Positions 45,038-56,064 are shown, numbered from the stretch's first letter. The stretch is 64,000 nt of DNA from Gammaproteobacteria bacterium (GCA_012103475.1 WLWS01000005.1:129001-193000), one strand, 5' to 3'. The notes: a model not told the origin generated them from the letters alone. A program made the numbers and translations.

Positions 45038-48000
45038 ATGTTACCCAGAATATTTAAAGGTGTTTACCACTTTACCGTCTATGCCATTGGCATACTGGTA
45101 TTGACAGCTGCGGTATTGGTGACCCTGATACGTTTGCTCCTGCCAGATATTGGAATTTATCGCGGGGAAGTTGAAGCCTGGGTAAGTAATTATATGGGCT
45201 ACCCGGTTGTGATTCGCACTCTTGATGCAACCTGGGAAGGTTGGGTTCCTTATCTGGAACTTAGCGATATCGACCTACTTAACCGGGCCGGCACAACACC
45301 AATCACCCGCTTCGATTCAGCGACAATAAGAATAGCCCCTCTGGCTACATTATTGAAAAGACATATAGTGCCCAAACAATTAACCGTTAAAGGTTTTGAA
45401 CTGGCTATTGCGCGTTTAAGTAGCGGTGCACTCTACGTAGAAGGCATCAACTTCGGCGAAGTACAGGCAACCAGTTTTCAGGACAATGAACTCGCGGAAT
45501 GGTTGTTCAATCAGGAAAAACTGAAAATCGAGGACGCGAAAATTGAATGGATCGATATTTATCATCAACAAGATCCCATTTTATTGACTGATGTTAATCT
45601 GCAGTTGCGATCAGATGGAAAACGCTTGCAGGCGGAAGGAGCAGCCCAACTACCGGGGCACTTTGGTAAAACCATGGATTTTTCTTTTGATGCAAGCGGG
45701 AATCTACTCAGCACGGACTGGTCCGGAGAACTTTATCTTTCCGGTCATGATATTAACCCGGATAACTGGTATAGCGCCTACCGACCCGAGTTTATAAATT
45801 TCAAAGGCGGCAAAGCCGATATAAAAGTCTGGAGTACCTGGCAGCAAACTAAACTGGCTACGCTTGAAGGCGAATTGAAGTACAACGATTTTGAGACCGT
45901 CGCTGGCAATAAACAGTTACATATCAAGGAACTCGACTATCGCTTTTTCGGTGAGAGAACAAGCGATAAGGGCTGGCAATTTCACCTCAAACTCAACCAG
46001 CTATTGACCGCAAACGGCAACTGGCCGCAGGCCAATTTAACTATTTCGGCCAGCCGTCCTGATAAAGACAGTAAGTATAGCTATTCAACTTCGTTTGACT
46101 ATCTCAAGCTTGATGATCTGAGTCCCTTTATTTCCAATCTTAGTTTTATTCCGGATACGGTTAAAAAAGAACTGGCCAGTTTCTCAATTGAAGGGCAGCT
46201 TCGAGAGGGTAAGCTCATCTATGATCCTGCCAAACCAGTCAGTGAACGCTTTCAGTTTGATACCCGCTTTGAAAACATAAATGCCGACCTGGGTAAGGAT
46301 ATGCCTGCTCTTTCCAACATGTCCGGCCATCTTTATGGCTATTTGGACAAAGGAGTTTTGTCTCTGGATACCCGGAGTACAGAATTGAACCTGGAGATGT
46401 TTAACATCAAATCCTTACAGTTGAACAGTCTCAAAGGTGAAGTTAGTTGGATAAAAAATACCGATGAATGGTCACTGAATGCCCGTCATCTCAATCTTGA
46501 AAATGAAGACATAAGTGCGGAATTAACCGGGCTTATCAGGAAGCCTCTAGCTGAAGAGTCTTCTCCCTTTGTTGATCTGATAGTTAATCTCGGGGAAGCA
46601 GATCTGGAGCAGCTGGCCTCATACCTCCCTTACACTTCTCGTTTCAAATTTCGTGACTGGATGCAAAAACGTGTTGTCGGCGGTCGTCTTAGTTCAGGAA
46701 CTGCCCTAATTAGAGGTGATCTATCTGATTTCCCCTTTGATGAGCACAGTGGTCGATTTCAATTAATCGCCAACACAGCGAATGCAACTCTAGATTACTC
46801 CGAATACTGGCCACCGGTAGATAATATTGCTGCCGAAATAGTCATCGATGGTCGTGAAATGCGGGCAAATATTGGCAGCGGTCAGATTTTCGACGCTAAT
46901 ATCAGCGCCGCTGAAGCTGTTATTCCGGATATTTTTGTGAAAGAAAAAGATCTCAGTATTGATGGCCGTATACACGGAGTGACCAGAGATCTGACACTTT
47001 TTATCGAGCAGAGTCCTCTGAATAAGGATAAGGGTCTGAATGAAATCAGTCGTTCATTGCATGGAGGCCAGATCGCAATGAGTCTTGCACTTGATATTCC
47101 AATCAAACAGGTCGGTAAAACCCCTGTTATTGACGGTACCCTGCAACTGTCTGACAGCACATTGAAATCCGGAATTAATAATCTTCAACTTGATAGTGTC
47201 GGTGGAGAGGTGAGTTTTACCCGGGATTCTGTCGATTCAGAGTCGATGAATGCCACATTCGCAGGCAACCCGGTCGAGCTGAGTATAAGTGGTTCAAAAC
47301 AGGATAAAGAAAACCCGCCTGCCATAAAAGTACATGGAATGGGCAACAATGAATTCGTCGCTGATCGGCTGCTCGAATATTTCCCCGCCCTTAGTTCCAT
47401 GGAAAACTATCTGCGCGGACGTATGCTCGGAGAAGCTGAATGGCATATGACCCTGAGCAGTGTTCCGGGCCAGCCTGGTTCAAAAAAACTTGAAATAAGC
47501 TCCGACCTCAACGGTCTGGAGATCGACTTTCCTGCACCCGTCGGCAAACCGGAATATCGCAAAAAACTTTTTAAAGTGACTTCCTATCTGGGTGCCCCGA
47601 AGCCCTCAGCAATTCAGCTTGATTATGCCAACGTGTTGCACGCTGAACTCATGATGGACGAAAATAAAAAATTGCAGACTATAAATCTGCAGGTTGGAAC
47701 AAAGGATAAATCTACGAACCAGAAACCGGGATTACACATTGCCGGCGCTGTGGAAGAGCTGGCCGCAACTCAGTGGTGGGAAGTCATTAAGGAAAGAACT
47801 CAATCAAAAAACAGTTCGAACGAGTCGATTCTTGACAAGGGAATCTCAATCAATCTGAGCGTGGCCGCTCTTGAGTTAATGAAACACCGTTTCCGGAATG
47901 TTGAGTTATCCATACATCGACCTGAAAAGATCTGGAATTTCAATCTTCTCGGAGAAAACATCGAAGGTGACATACTGATTCCCTCTGAGGGCGAGCAGAA

Positions 48001-48949
48001 CAAGCAAATTACTTTTCAACTTGAAAAATTGAAAATGGGTCGCGAACAGCAACAATACACTGAGGGTGATGCAGAAAAATTAAACCCAGCTGATATACCT
48101 GCTATAGCCGGAACAGTGAAACAACTTGAATTCAATAATTTCCAGATGGGTTCGATGGACTTACAAACTCAAGCTATAGAAGGCGGGCTTTCTGTAGAAA
48201 AAATAACCTTTACCAAACCGGGCTTATTTATTTCCGGCTTGGGAACCTGGAGCAACAATGCGACTGAGGGTCAGTCCAGATTCGAATTCGACCTGCAATC
48301 CGATGAAATGGTGACCATGCTCGAGACTTTTGATTATAAGCAATCACCGGTGAAGAAGGGAGAAACCACACTATCACTGAAGGCAAGCTGGCCGGGTTCT
48401 CCTATGGATTACTCGCTTGAGAAATTGAGTGGTACTCTCGATATGCAAATAAGCAAAGGACATTTGCTCGATGTAAATCCCTCAGCCGGTCGCTTATTTG
48501 GTCTGTTCAGCTTACAAACATTGTCACGTCGCTTGACGCTCGATTTTTCAGATATATTCGGCAAGGGAATGGCCTTTGATGCCATAGAGGGTAGTTTTGA
48601 TATAGATAATGGAAATGCTTACACAAATGACTTGACCATGCGCGGACCCTCTGCAAACGTCGCCATTTCGGGTCGCACAGGATTATCTGAGCAGGACTAC
48701 GACCAAATTGTAACGGTAACGCCACAGTTCTCGGACAATCTGCCGGTAGCGGGTGTGTTTCTCGGTCCCGTTGGCATTGGCCTGGGAGCTGTATTTTATC
48801 TGGCGGGACAAATGTTTGATTCGGTCCATGACGGTATCGATAAGCTTTTGCAATTTCAATACACGATTACTGGTAGCTGGAATCAACCCGTCATCGAAAA
48901 AATTAAGACTCAGAAAAACGATCAGCAACTCAGTGAAGCCGCAAGTTAA
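45038..48949 (+). CDS. yhdP: YhdP-family AsmA-like envelope protein
   Basis: Very large envelope protein of 1303 residues (E. coli YhdP about 1266), one of the AsmA-like bridges thought to carry phospholipids to the outer membrane. One N-terminal membrane helix (about 12-34) anchors it, and nearly all the rest is predicted beta-rich periplasmic sequence. GTWSNNATEGQSRFEFDLQS and the C-terminal DUF3971/AsmA2-type motifs (SKGHLLDVNPSAGRLFGLFS, LDFSDIFGKGMAFDAIEGSF, VAGVFLGPVGIGLGAVFYLAG) are family-diagnostic. It is immediately downstream of rng, the conserved gene order. tldD, often next, is absent; nudJ follows instead. Confidence 0.95.
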   Translation: MLPRIFKGVYHFTVYAIGILVLTAAVLVTLIRLLLPDIGIYRGEVEAWVSNYMGYPVVIRTLDATWEGWVPYLELSDIDLLNRAGTTPITRFDSATIRIAPLATLLKRHIVPKQLTVKGFELAIARLSSGALYVEGINFGEVQATSFQDNELAEWLFNQEKLKIEDAKIEWIDIYHQQDPILLTDVNLQLRSDGKRLQAEGAAQLPGHFGKTMDFSFDASGNLLSTDWSGELYLSGHDINPDNWYSAYRPEFINFKGGKADIKVWSTWQQTKLATLEGELKYNDFETVAGNKQLHIKELDYRFFGERTSDKGWQFHLKLNQLLTANGNWPQANLTISASRPDKDSKYSYSTSFDYLKLDDLSPFISNLSFIPDTVKKELASFSIEGQLREGKLIYDPAKPVSERFQFDTRFENINADLGKDMPALSNMSGHLYGYLDKGVLSLDTRSTELNLEMFNIKSLQLNSLKGEVSWIKNTDEWSLNARHLNLENEDISAELTGLIRKPLAEESSPFVDLIVNLGEADLEQLASYLPYTSRFKFRDWMQKRVVGGRLSSGTALIRGDLSDFPFDEHSGRFQLIANTANATLDYSEYWPPVDNIAAEIVIDGREMRANIGSGQIFDANISAAEAVIPDIFVKEKDLSIDGRIHGVTRDLTLFIEQSPLNKDKGLNEISRSLHGGQIAMSLALDIPIKQVGKTPVIDGTLQLSDSTLKSGINNLQLDSVGGEVSFTRDSVDSESMNATFAGNPVELSISGSKQDKENPPAIKVHGMGNNEFVADRLLEYFPALSSMENYLRGRMLGEAEWHMTLSSVPGQPGSKKLEISSDLNGLEIDFPAPVGKPEYRKKLFKVTSYLGAPKPSAIQLDYANVLHAELMMDENKKLQTINLQVGTKDKSTNQKPGLHIAGAVEELAATQWWEVIKERTQSKNSSNESILDKGISINLSVAALELMKHRFRNVELSIHRPEKIWNFNLLGENIEGDILIPSEGEQNKQITFQLEKLKMGREQQQYTEGDAEKLNPADIPAIAGTVKQLEFNNFQMGSMDLQTQAIEGGLSVEKITFTKPGLFISGLGTWSNNATEGQSRFEFDLQSDEMVTMLETFDYKQSPVKKGETTLSLKASWPGSPMDYSLEKLSGTLDMQISKGHLLDVNPSAGRLFGLFSLQTLSRRLTLDFSDIFGKGMAFDAIEGSFDIDNGNAYTNDLTMRGPSANVAISGRTGLSEQDYDQIVTVTPQFSDNLPVAGVFLGPVGIGLGAVFYLAGQMFDSVHDGIDKLLQFQYTITGSWNQPVIEKIKTQKNDQQLSEAAS

Positions 48950-48994
48950 GCTGTTTCAGGCAATACCCGAGATCCCTGCAGCGAGAATTATCGA

Positions 48995-49447
48995 ATGAGA
49001 TGGAAAGCCAATGTGACAGTAGCTGCTGTCATCGAGAAAGAAGGCAAGTTTCTCATGATAGAAGAACAGGCCAGCGATGGCATCAGTGTCATTAATCAAC
49101 CGGCGGGGCATCTTGAAGAAAATGAATCTCTCCTGAACGCTGTGAAAAGAGAAGTTCTCGAAGAAACAGCATGGAGTTTCGAAGCTGATTATGTAATCGG
49201 AATTTATCTCTATCCAAGCCCCGATAATGGTATTACTTATCTGCGAGTCTGCTACTCCGGACGCGCCATTCATCACTTCCCTGAGCGTCAACTCGATGAT
49301 GGGATCATCCAGGCAATGTGGCTGAGTCCCGGGGAAATCGAGAAACGAAAAAAAGAGCTGCGAAGCCCTCTGGTTGGCCAATGCCTGTACGACTATCTCG
49401 CTGACAAAAGATACCCGCTTGAATTAATCCATCACTTTGAAGAGTGA
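48995..49447 (+). CDS. nudJ: NUDIX phosphatase NudJ
   Basis: Nudix hydrolase of 150 residues; the E. coli homologue acts on nucleotide and thiamine pyrophosphates. The Nudix box is GHLEENESLLNAVKREVLEETAW (about 34-56): the REVLEET core is intact but the usual Gly after EET is Ala. The opening WKANVTVAAVIEKEGKFLMIEE is typical of NudJ. It ends 9 bases before mnmA, the conserved nudJ-mnmA pairing. The substituted Gly is common in NudJ relatives and need not affect activity. Confidence 0.92.
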   Translation: MRWKANVTVAAVIEKEGKFLMIEEQASDGISVINQPAGHLEENESLLNAVKREVLEETAWSFEADYVIGIYLYPSPDNGITYLRVCYSGRAIHHFPERQLDDGIIQAMWLSPGEIEKRKKELRSPLVGQCLYDYLADKRYPLELIHHFEE

Positions 49448-49456
49448 CTCAATAGA

Positions 49457-50545
49457 ATGACCAAGGTAATTGTCGGCATATCCGGTGGCGTTGATTCCTC
49501 AGTCGCGGCGCTTTTGTTAAAACAACAGGACTACGATATTGAGGCCCTGTTCATGAAGAACTGGGATGAAAAAACCGAAGACGGCGCCTGCATGTGGGAA
49601 GCCGATGTGGAAGATGCCATGCGTGTTTGCGAGCACCTAGACATCCCCTTGAACACTGTTGATTTGTCCCGCGAATACTGGGATGGAGTTTTTACCGACT
49701 TTCTCAAAGAATATGAAGCAGGAAGAACTCCCAATCCGGACATCCTCTGTAATCAGGAAGTAAAATTTCGTGCCTTTCTTGAACATTCGCTGGCGCTTGG
49801 CGCAGACATGATCGCGACCGGACACTATGCACGGGTGCATAATTCAGGCGACGCTTATCAATTACTCAAAGGACTGGACAATAATAAGGATCAAAGTTAT
49901 TTCCTCTGCCGCTTACAGCAACAACAATTACAAAAAAGCCTGTTTCCACTCGGGGAAATAAGTAAACCTCAGGTGCGTGAATTAGCCAGTGCGGCAGGAC
50001 TAATCACACACGATAAGAAAGACAGTACAGGTATTTGCTTCATCGGCGAACGCCCCTTCAGGGAATTTTTAAGCCAGTATATTCCGGTAAAAAATGGTGA
50101 CATCCTTAGCAGCGAAGGCCAGCGTGTCGGCCAGCATCAGGGAGTTTATTTTTACACACTTGGTCAGCGGCAAGGCCTCGGTATCGGTGGCGTTAAAGGC
50201 GCTGGTGAAGAGCCCTGGTATGTTGTTTCGAAAAATACCGAAGACAACACTCTGACTGTCGCTCAGGGCCATGATAATCCTCTGCTTTTCAGTAATTCTC
50301 TGCAGGCCAGTAACATGCACTGGATTAGCGAGGATATTCCGTCAATACCGTTTTCCTGTCAGGCGAAAACACGTTATCGTCAGGCCGATCAGGCTTGTGC
50401 AATCCGTCATTTAGAGAACGACCTCGCTGTTGTCGACTTTGAAGAAGCACAAAGGGCCGTCACCCCCGGTCAATATGTCGTGTTCTACAACGACAGCGGC
50501 ACTTGTCTCGCCAGCGGCGTAATAGATAGCACCTCCTCCGTTTGA
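49457..50545 (+). CDS. mnmA: tRNA-specific 2-thiouridylase MnmA
   Basis: Thiolates U34 of Lys, Glu and Gln tRNAs with sulfur from the Tus relay. The PP-loop is GISGGVDSSVAA (about 7-18). The two catalytic cysteines are in NPDILCNQEVKF (about 99-110) and DSTGICFIGERPF (about 195-207). ATGHYARV and GQRQGLGIGG are further signatures. Length 362 is typical (E. coli 368). With TtcA earlier in the window it makes a second tRNA thiolation enzyme. Confidence 0.97.
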   Translation: MTKVIVGISGGVDSSVAALLLKQQDYDIEALFMKNWDEKTEDGACMWEADVEDAMRVCEHLDIPLNTVDLSREYWDGVFTDFLKEYEAGRTPNPDILCNQEVKFRAFLEHSLALGADMIATGHYARVHNSGDAYQLLKGLDNNKDQSYFLCRLQQQQLQKSLFPLGEISKPQVRELASAAGLITHDKKDSTGICFIGERPFREFLSQYIPVKNGDILSSEGQRVGQHQGVYFYTLGQRQGLGIGGVKGAGEEPWYVVSKNTEDNTLTVAQGHDNPLLFSNSLQASNMHWISEDIPSIPFSCQAKTRYRQADQACAIRHLENDLAVVDFEEAQRAVTPGQYVVFYNDSGTCLASGVIDSTSSV

Positions 50546-50671
50546 TTTCAGAGTCGCGCTGCCCTTATGCCTGATGTAAGTCCTTGATTGTTGCAATGCG
50601 ACTACCGCAAAGCCCGGAAATATCGCATAATACGCCCCCCAATTTGTAATGCCTTAAACAGGAGAATTATT

Positions 50672-53287
50672 TTGCTTGATGCTTATCGCAAGCATGTCGA
50701 AGAACGTGCCACCCTTGGAATTGTCCCCAAACCCTTAAGTCCGGAACAAACTGCAGAACTGGTCGAATTACTGAAAAACCCGCCTGCCGGTGAGGAAGAA
50801 TTCATTCTGGATTTGCTGATTAATCGTGTTCCTGCAGGTGTGGATCAAGCCGCTTACGTAAAAGCCGGTTTCCTTGCCGCCATCACCACAGGTGAGGCTA
50901 ACTCAAATCTGATCGATAAGGTAAAAGCAACAGAGCTACTTGGCACTATGCTGGGAGGCTACAACATTGCCCCGCTTATCGCCTGTCTTGACGATAGCGA
51001 ACTTGCGAGTACTGCCGTTGATGCTCTCTCCGGTACGCTTCTTATGTTCGACGCCTTCTATGATGTCAAAGAAAAAGCTGACGCTGGTAACGAGCATGCG
51101 AAGCAGGTTATGCAGAATTGGGCAGAAGGCACCTGGTTTACCGAGCGGGACAAACTGGCAGAAAAAATTACAGTGACTGTTTTCAAAGTCACCGGTGAAA
51201 CCAATACTGACGATCTCTCACCCGCACCTGATGCCTGGTCCAGACCGGATATCCCCTTGCACGCTCAGGCTATGCTGAAAATGGCACGTGATGGCATTGA
51301 GCCCGATAAAGAGGGTGAAGTCGGTCCGATTAAATTGATTGCCGAATTGAAAAGCAAAGGCTACCCACTTGCCTATGTTGGTGATGTGGTTGGCACTGGC
51401 TCGTCACGCAAGTCTGCGACAAATTCCGTGCTCTGGCATATGGGCGATGATATTCCCTGTATTCCAAACAAGCGCGATGGTGGCTTCTGCCTCGGCGGTA
51501 AAATTGCCCCAATCTTTTTTAACACCATGGAAGATGCTGGTGCTTTACCTATTGAATGTGATGTCCAGGCTTTGAATATGGGAGATGTCGTCGATGTCTA
51601 CCCTTATGAAGGCAAGATTACCAAACACGACTCCGACGAGGTATTGTGCGAATTCAGCCTCAAAACCGATATTATTGTCGATGAAGTACAGGCTGGTGGC
51701 CGTATCCCCTTGATTATCGGCCGCGGTCTGACCGAACGCGCTCGTGAAGCCCTCGGCCTTGGCCCTTCTGATCTATTCAGAAGACCTGCTCCGGCAATGG
51801 AAAGCAACAAGGGTTATACACTTGCGCAGAAAATGGTGGGTCAGGCCTGTGGCGTAGAAGGGATTCGTCCGGGTACCTATTGCGAACCCAAAATGACCAC
51901 TGTCGGTTCTCAGGACACAACCGGGCCGATGACGAGAGATGAACTGAAAGATCTGGCCTGTCTGGGTTTCTCAGCCGATCTGGTGATGCAATCATTTTGT
52001 CATACGGCCGCTTACCCGAAACCTGTCGACATTGATACTCAGCACACTCTGCCCGATTTTATTCAGACCCGTGCCGGTGTCTCTCTTCGACCCGGTGATG
52101 GCATCATTCATTCCTGGCTGAATCGGATGTTATTGCCGGATACGGTAGGTACAGGCGGGGATTCACATACGCGTTTCCCGCTTGGTATTTCATTTCCTGC
52201 AGGATCAGGTCTGGTGGCTTTCGCAGCGGCGACAGGAGTGATGCCACTCGACATGCCGGAATCGGTTCTGGTCCGTTTCAAGGGTGAAATGCAACCTGGT
52301 ATTACATTGCGTGATCTGGTGAATGCCATTCCCTATGCGGCCTTACAGACCGGCGATCTTACTGTCGCCAAAAAGGGTAAGAAAAATATTTTCTCCGGTC
52401 GAATTCTCGAAATAGAAGGTTTACCCGATTTGAAATGTGAGCAGGCTTTTGAGCTTTCCGATGCCTCTGCTGAACGCTCAGCTGGCGGTTGTACGATACG
52501 CCTTGACAAGGAACCCATCATTGAGTATCTGAAATCCAATATTATTTTATTGCGCTGGATGATTGCTGAAGGTTACGGCGACCCGCGTACCATGGAACGC
52601 CTGGCACAGGCGATGGAAGCCTGGCTGGAAAACCCGCAACTTATGGAACCGGATGCTGACGCTGAATACGCGAAAGTGTTCGAAATTGATTTGAACGAAA
52701 TTAAAGAACCGCTACTAGCCTGCCCGAACGATCCTGATGATGTTAAACCTTTATCGGAAGTCGCAGGCACGACTGTTGACGAAGTCTTCATCGGTTCCTG
52801 TATGACCAACATCGGTCATTTTCGCGCCGCAGGAAAGATGCTGGAAAAAACGGATGGCGCTATTCCAACCCGTCTGTGGATCGTGCCGCCAACAAAAATG
52901 GATGAACATCAACTCACAGAAGAAGGCTATTACAGTACCTTCGGTAGAGTCGGGGCACGTACAGAAATGCCCGGTTGCTCTTTGTGCATGGGAAATCAAG
53001 CCAGAGTAGCGGCGAAATCAACGGTGGTCTCCACCTCAACCAGAAACTTCCCGAATAGGCTCGGTGATGGAGCTAACGTTTACCTTGCGTCCGCAGAAAT
53101 AGCAGCCGTCTCTTCTATATTGGGACATATACCGACCATGGAAGAGTATCTAATTTTTGCCAGTGAAATCGACACCATGGCTGACGATGTCTATCGTTAT
53201 CTGAATTTTAACGAAATAGCCTCATTTCAGGAAAAAGCGGGTATGGCGGCGCAAAAGCTAGTAAATATTCCGGTGGTAGAGGCCTGA
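50672..53287 (+). CDS. acnB: aconitate hydratase B
   Basis: Bifunctional aconitase/2-methylisocitrate dehydratase of the TCA cycle, with a [4Fe-4S] cluster. The start is set at a TTG (50672): it has an AGGAGAA site and begins [17 protein letters not shown], matching E. coli AcnB. With this start the cluster cysteines fall at C710 (SCMTN), C769 and C772 (CSLCMGN), exactly the E. coli numbering. The longer frame from 50588 adds sequence with no family match. Length 871 (E. coli 865). HEAT-like, swivel and catalytic domains are all present. It converges with a small unknown gene 7 bases past its stop. Confidence 0.97.
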   Translation: MLDAYRKHVEERATLGIVPKPLSPEQTAELVELLKNPPAGEEEFILDLLINRVPAGVDQAAYVKAGFLAAITTGEANSNLIDKVKATELLGTMLGGYNIAPLIACLDDSELASTAVDALSGTLLMFDAFYDVKEKADAGNEHAKQVMQNWAEGTWFTERDKLAEKITVTVFKVTGETNTDDLSPAPDAWSRPDIPLHAQAMLKMARDGIEPDKEGEVGPIKLIAELKSKGYPLAYVGDVVGTGSSRKSATNSVLWHMGDDIPCIPNKRDGGFCLGGKIAPIFFNTMEDAGALPIECDVQALNMGDVVDVYPYEGKITKHDSDEVLCEFSLKTDIIVDEVQAGGRIPLIIGRGLTERAREALGLGPSDLFRRPAPAMESNKGYTLAQKMVGQACGVEGIRPGTYCEPKMTTVGSQDTTGPMTRDELKDLACLGFSADLVMQSFCHTAAYPKPVDIDTQHTLPDFIQTRAGVSLRPGDGIIHSWLNRMLLPDTVGTGGDSHTRFPLGISFPAGSGLVAFAAATGVMPLDMPESVLVRFKGEMQPGITLRDLVNAIPYAALQTGDLTVAKKGKKNIFSGRILEIEGLPDLKCEQAFELSDASAERSAGGCTIRLDKEPIIEYLKSNIILLRWMIAEGYGDPRTMERLAQAMEAWLENPQLMEPDADAEYAKVFEIDLNEIKEPLLACPNDPDDVKPLSEVAGTTVDEVFIGSCMTNIGHFRAAGKMLEKTDGAIPTRLWIVPPTKMDEHQLTEEGYYSTFGRVGARTEMPGCSLCMGNQARVAAKSTVVSTSTRNFPNRLGDGANVYLASAEIAAVSSILGHIPTMEEYLIFASEIDTMADDVYRYLNFNEIASFQEKAGMAAQKLVNIPVVEA

Positions 53288-53294
53288 TAAAAAA

Positions 53295-53777
53295 TTAGTG
53301 GACCTGCATGGAAACAGAGCTTTCTGTCTGCAGTGCCCAGTTAGCCTGAGTAATGCCCTGCGTTAAAATATTGTGCAGCATATAGAGCAAAGCCTGATTC
53401 AGGTTAAGGGTAATACCCTTACCTTTTTCAGGCAGTAACTCCAGCACAAGATTGCCCTCTTCCGGGCTGCGGGTGTTAATCCGAAATGCCAGCACACCGT
53501 TTTCACCAAGCGGATAACTTTGTACTTTTTCCGCTTCATACTTTTTCTCGAGTGCGCCCTTTTTGATCATCTTTGTGGTTTCTTCTTTTCCAGCCACAGA
53601 TGGCGCACCTCCACGTGCATCCATCTCTTTGTTCAAAACCCCAAGTAACAATCCCGTAAAGCGACGTGTCAGCCAGAATCGATACTCATCGCCGTTGCCA
53701 CTACTGATTTTCAACATCAGTCGATCTTCTTTAGGTTGGTAAGATATATTTATCTGATGCAATTGATCGCTCATCAT
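53295..53777 (-). CDS. conserved-looking small protein of unknown function
   Basis: Soluble protein of 160 residues with no signal or membrane segment. The sequence is orderly (ISYQPKEDRLMLKIS, FWLTRRFTGLLLGVL, LNLNQALLYMLHNIL) and rich in beta strands at the start and a helix at the end. I do not recognise a named family. The tandem ATGs overlap the stop of the upstream isochorismatase-like gene (ATGATGA), so the two are translationally coupled and probably work together. The 3' end faces acnB. Confidence 0.75.
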   Translation of the reverse strand: MMSDQLHQINISYQPKEDRLMLKISSGNGDEYRFWLTRRFTGLLLGVLNKEMDARGGAPSVAGKEETTKMIKKGALEKKYEAEKVQSYPLGENGVLAFRINTRSPEEGNLVLELLPEKGKGITLNLNQALLYMLHNILTQGITQANWALQTESSVSMQVH

Positions 53778-54376
53778 CTTGTTTCCAGTTGCCGGAGCAT
53801 CTCCTGCCAGCGCGAATGTTGTGCCTGCAGTTCCGCGACCTGAATTTTTTCAAACATAAACGAATATCGTTCCATAGTGTGCTTGTGTGCGGCTACTTCA
53901 TCTGCGCAACAATCTTCTACCACCGCTGTAAGATAACCACGTTGCATGGCAGAGACTGTCGTGAACAAGACGCAGATCGAAGTCACTAGTCCTGCTGTCA
54001 ATAAAAAGCGTTTATTGTTTTGTTGTAAAGTGGCTTCAAGATCGTTCATCAGAAATCCGTCGAAGGCCTGTTTTTCCAATATCAACTCCCCGGGGAGCTC
54101 GATAGCTTCCGACAAAAGCTCAACGCCCTGGGTAGCGTCGACGCAGGGCATGCGGCGTCCGAGTTTATACACCGGCATCCAGTCAGATTGATCAGAACTA
54201 AAGCGCGCGCGTATGTGAATGACATCAATTCTTTCATCCCGGCAAATCTTCAACAGGTCTTCAATGTTTTTTCTAAACTCCGGAAAAGCAGCTTCAGTCT
54301 CCTCACTCCAGAAATCTTCCTGTACATCAATCAGTAATAAAGCAAATTGCGCCCATTTTTCCTTCAAATCCGCCAC
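53774..54376 (-). CDS. isochorismatase-family cysteine hydrolase
   Basis: Protein of 200 residues with the cysteine hydrolase triad D17 (LLLIDVQEDF), K102 (ILEKQAFDGF) and C135 (LVTSICVLFTT). The family covers nicotinamidases, isochorismatases and carbamoyl hydrolases. No further motif identifies the substrate, and no cofactor-pathway gene is adjacent. It is divergent from the fumarase gene across 97 bases and coupled to the downstream small gene of unknown function. Confidence 0.88.
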   Translation of the reverse strand: MADLKEKWAQFALLLIDVQEDFWSEETEAAFPEFRKNIEDLLKICRDERIDVIHIRARFSSDQSDWMPVYKLGRRMPCVDATQGVELLSEAIELPGELILEKQAFDGFLMNDLEATLQQNNKRFLLTAGLVTSICVLFTTVSAMQRGYLTAVVEDCCADEVAAHKHTMERYSFMFEKIQVAELQAQHSRWQEMLRQLETR

Positions 54377-54431
54377 GATAGTTGCTCTCCTGTTAAATAC
54401 CCCGATGAACCAATGTTACAGATAAAACTGT

Positions 54432-54437
54432 TATAAT
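54432..54437 (+). promoter_or_regulatory. possible -10 element for the fumarase gene
   Basis: A perfect TATAAT lies 36 bases before the start of the class I fumarase gene, in the 97-base divergent gap. No convincing -35 box stands at 16-18 bases upstream, so activator dependence or chance remains possible. Confidence 0.4.
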
Positions 54438-54473
54438 CCGATACCCGACATCATTCATATCCAGACAAAGCGT

Positions 54474-55991
54474 ATGACTTTAATAAAGCAAAATGATCTG
54501 ATCGACAGTGTCACCGACGCACTCCAGTTTATCTCTTATTATCATCCACTGGATTTTATCCATGCCGTACATGAAGCCTATCAGAGAGAAGAATCTCAGG
54601 CAGCAAAAGATGCCATGGCACAGATCCTGGTCAATTCACGTATGTGTGCAGAAGGGAAAAGACCGATTTGTCAGGATACCGGTATCGTTACAGTGTTTCT
54701 CGAAATTGGTATGGACGTCCAATGGCAAAGCGATATGAGTGTCGAAGAAATGGTTAACGAAGGGGTAAGAAGAGCTTATACCCATCCTGATAATGTTCTA
54801 CGTCCATCAATACTTACTGATCCGGCCGGTGCCAGAAAAAACAGCGGCGATAACACACCCGCGGTCATTCACATGCGAGTGGTGCCGGGGGATAAGGTCG
54901 AAGTACATCTGGCTGCCAAGGGTGGTGGTTCGGAAAACAAGGCCAAACTGGTCATGCTCAATCCCAGCGATAGCATTGTTGACTGGATTGTAAAAACCGT
55001 TCCCACACTAGGAGCCGGTTGGTGCCCGCCGGGAATCCTCGGTATCGGTATTGGAGGCACCGCCGAAAAAGCAACGGTGTTGGCAAAAGAATCCTTACTT
55101 GATGCTATCGATATTCAGGAATTGCAGGCACGTGGTGCAGCCAACAGAATAGAAGAATTGCGTCTCGAGATATTTGAAGCAGTGAATAATCTCGGTATCG
55201 GTGCTCAGGGTCTGGGTGGGGTCACCACTGTGCTCGATGTAAAAATTAAGGATTATCCTACTCATGCAGCGTCACTGCCGGTCAGTCTGATTCCTAATTG
55301 TGCAGCAACCCGACATACGCATTTTTCACTGGACGGCAGCGGACCGACCTTGCAGACAGCACCGAGTTTAGACGACTGGCCCGAGATCAGCTGGGAGGCC
55401 GGACCGAATTCACGTCGTGTTGATCTGGATACTCTTAAGGCTACGGATATTCTGGAATGGAAACCGGGTGAAACACTCTTATTGAACGGAAAGCTTTTAA
55501 CCGGGCGCGATGCAGCTCATAAAAGAATCAAAGATCTTCTCGACAATGGCGAAGCCCTGCCAGATGGTGTCGATTTCACCAATCGCTTTATTTATTATGT
55601 CGGTCCGGTTGATGCAGTTGGCGATGAAGTGGTGGGACCAGCCGGCCCGACTACGGCTACCCGCATGGATAAGTTTACTGAAATGATGCTGGCTAAAACC
55701 GGTCTGATTGGCATGATTGGAAAAGCTGAACGTGGCCCGGCCGGTATCGCGGCAATTAAAAAACATAAAGCTGTTTATCTGATGGCCGTGGGTGGAGCTG
55801 CTTATCTCGTCTCAAAAGCCATCACAGAATCGAAGGTGCTGGCTTTCCCTGAGCTTGGAATGGAAGCGATACACGAATTCAGCGTAAAAGATATGCCCGT
55901 GACCGTTGCAGTCGATGCTGAAGGCACATCCGTACACGAATCAGGACCCGGCGAATGGCAGGAAATTATTATTAAACGCAAATCTGCCTGA
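54474..55991 (+). CDS. class I (iron-sulfur) fumarate hydratase
   Basis: TCA-cycle enzyme converting fumarate to malate, oxygen-sensitive type with a [4Fe-4S] cluster. The 505-residue ORF carries both halves of class I fumarases in one chain: the N-terminal domain with SRMCAEGKRPICQDTGIVTVF (about 58-78, cluster Cys), GGGSENKAKL, GAGWCPPGILGIGIGGTAEKA and SLIPNCAATRHTHF (third Cys region), and the C-terminal domain with YYVGPVDAVGDEVVGPAGPTTATRMD. Members of this size correspond to E. coli FumA/FumB. The symbol is left open between fumA and fumB. No class II fumC is nearby. Confidence 0.95.
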   Translation: MTLIKQNDLIDSVTDALQFISYYHPLDFIHAVHEAYQREESQAAKDAMAQILVNSRMCAEGKRPICQDTGIVTVFLEIGMDVQWQSDMSVEEMVNEGVRRAYTHPDNVLRPSILTDPAGARKNSGDNTPAVIHMRVVPGDKVEVHLAAKGGGSENKAKLVMLNPSDSIVDWIVKTVPTLGAGWCPPGILGIGIGGTAEKATVLAKESLLDAIDIQELQARGAANRIEELRLEIFEAVNNLGIGAQGLGGVTTVLDVKIKDYPTHAASLPVSLIPNCAATRHTHFSLDGSGPTLQTAPSLDDWPEISWEAGPNSRRVDLDTLKATDILEWKPGETLLLNGKLLTGRDAAHKRIKDLLDNGEALPDGVDFTNRFIYYVGPVDAVGDEVVGPAGPTTATRMDKFTEMMLAKTGLIGMIGKAERGPAGIAAIKKHKAVYLMAVGGAAYLVSKAITESKVLAFPELGMEAIHEFSVKDMPVTVAVDAEGTSVHESGPGEWQEIIIKRKSA

Positions 55992-56064
55992 CTTTTTAAT
56001 AAAATACTGTCAGAGTCCGCGCTCTGTTATACCATAACAACTGAATTACACTTTTATTGTCATC

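Noticed and set aside
50588..50671. Longer N-terminus for aconitase B
   Set aside because: The extension has no family match; the TTG at 50672 has an AGGAGAA site and restores E. coli cysteine numbering.
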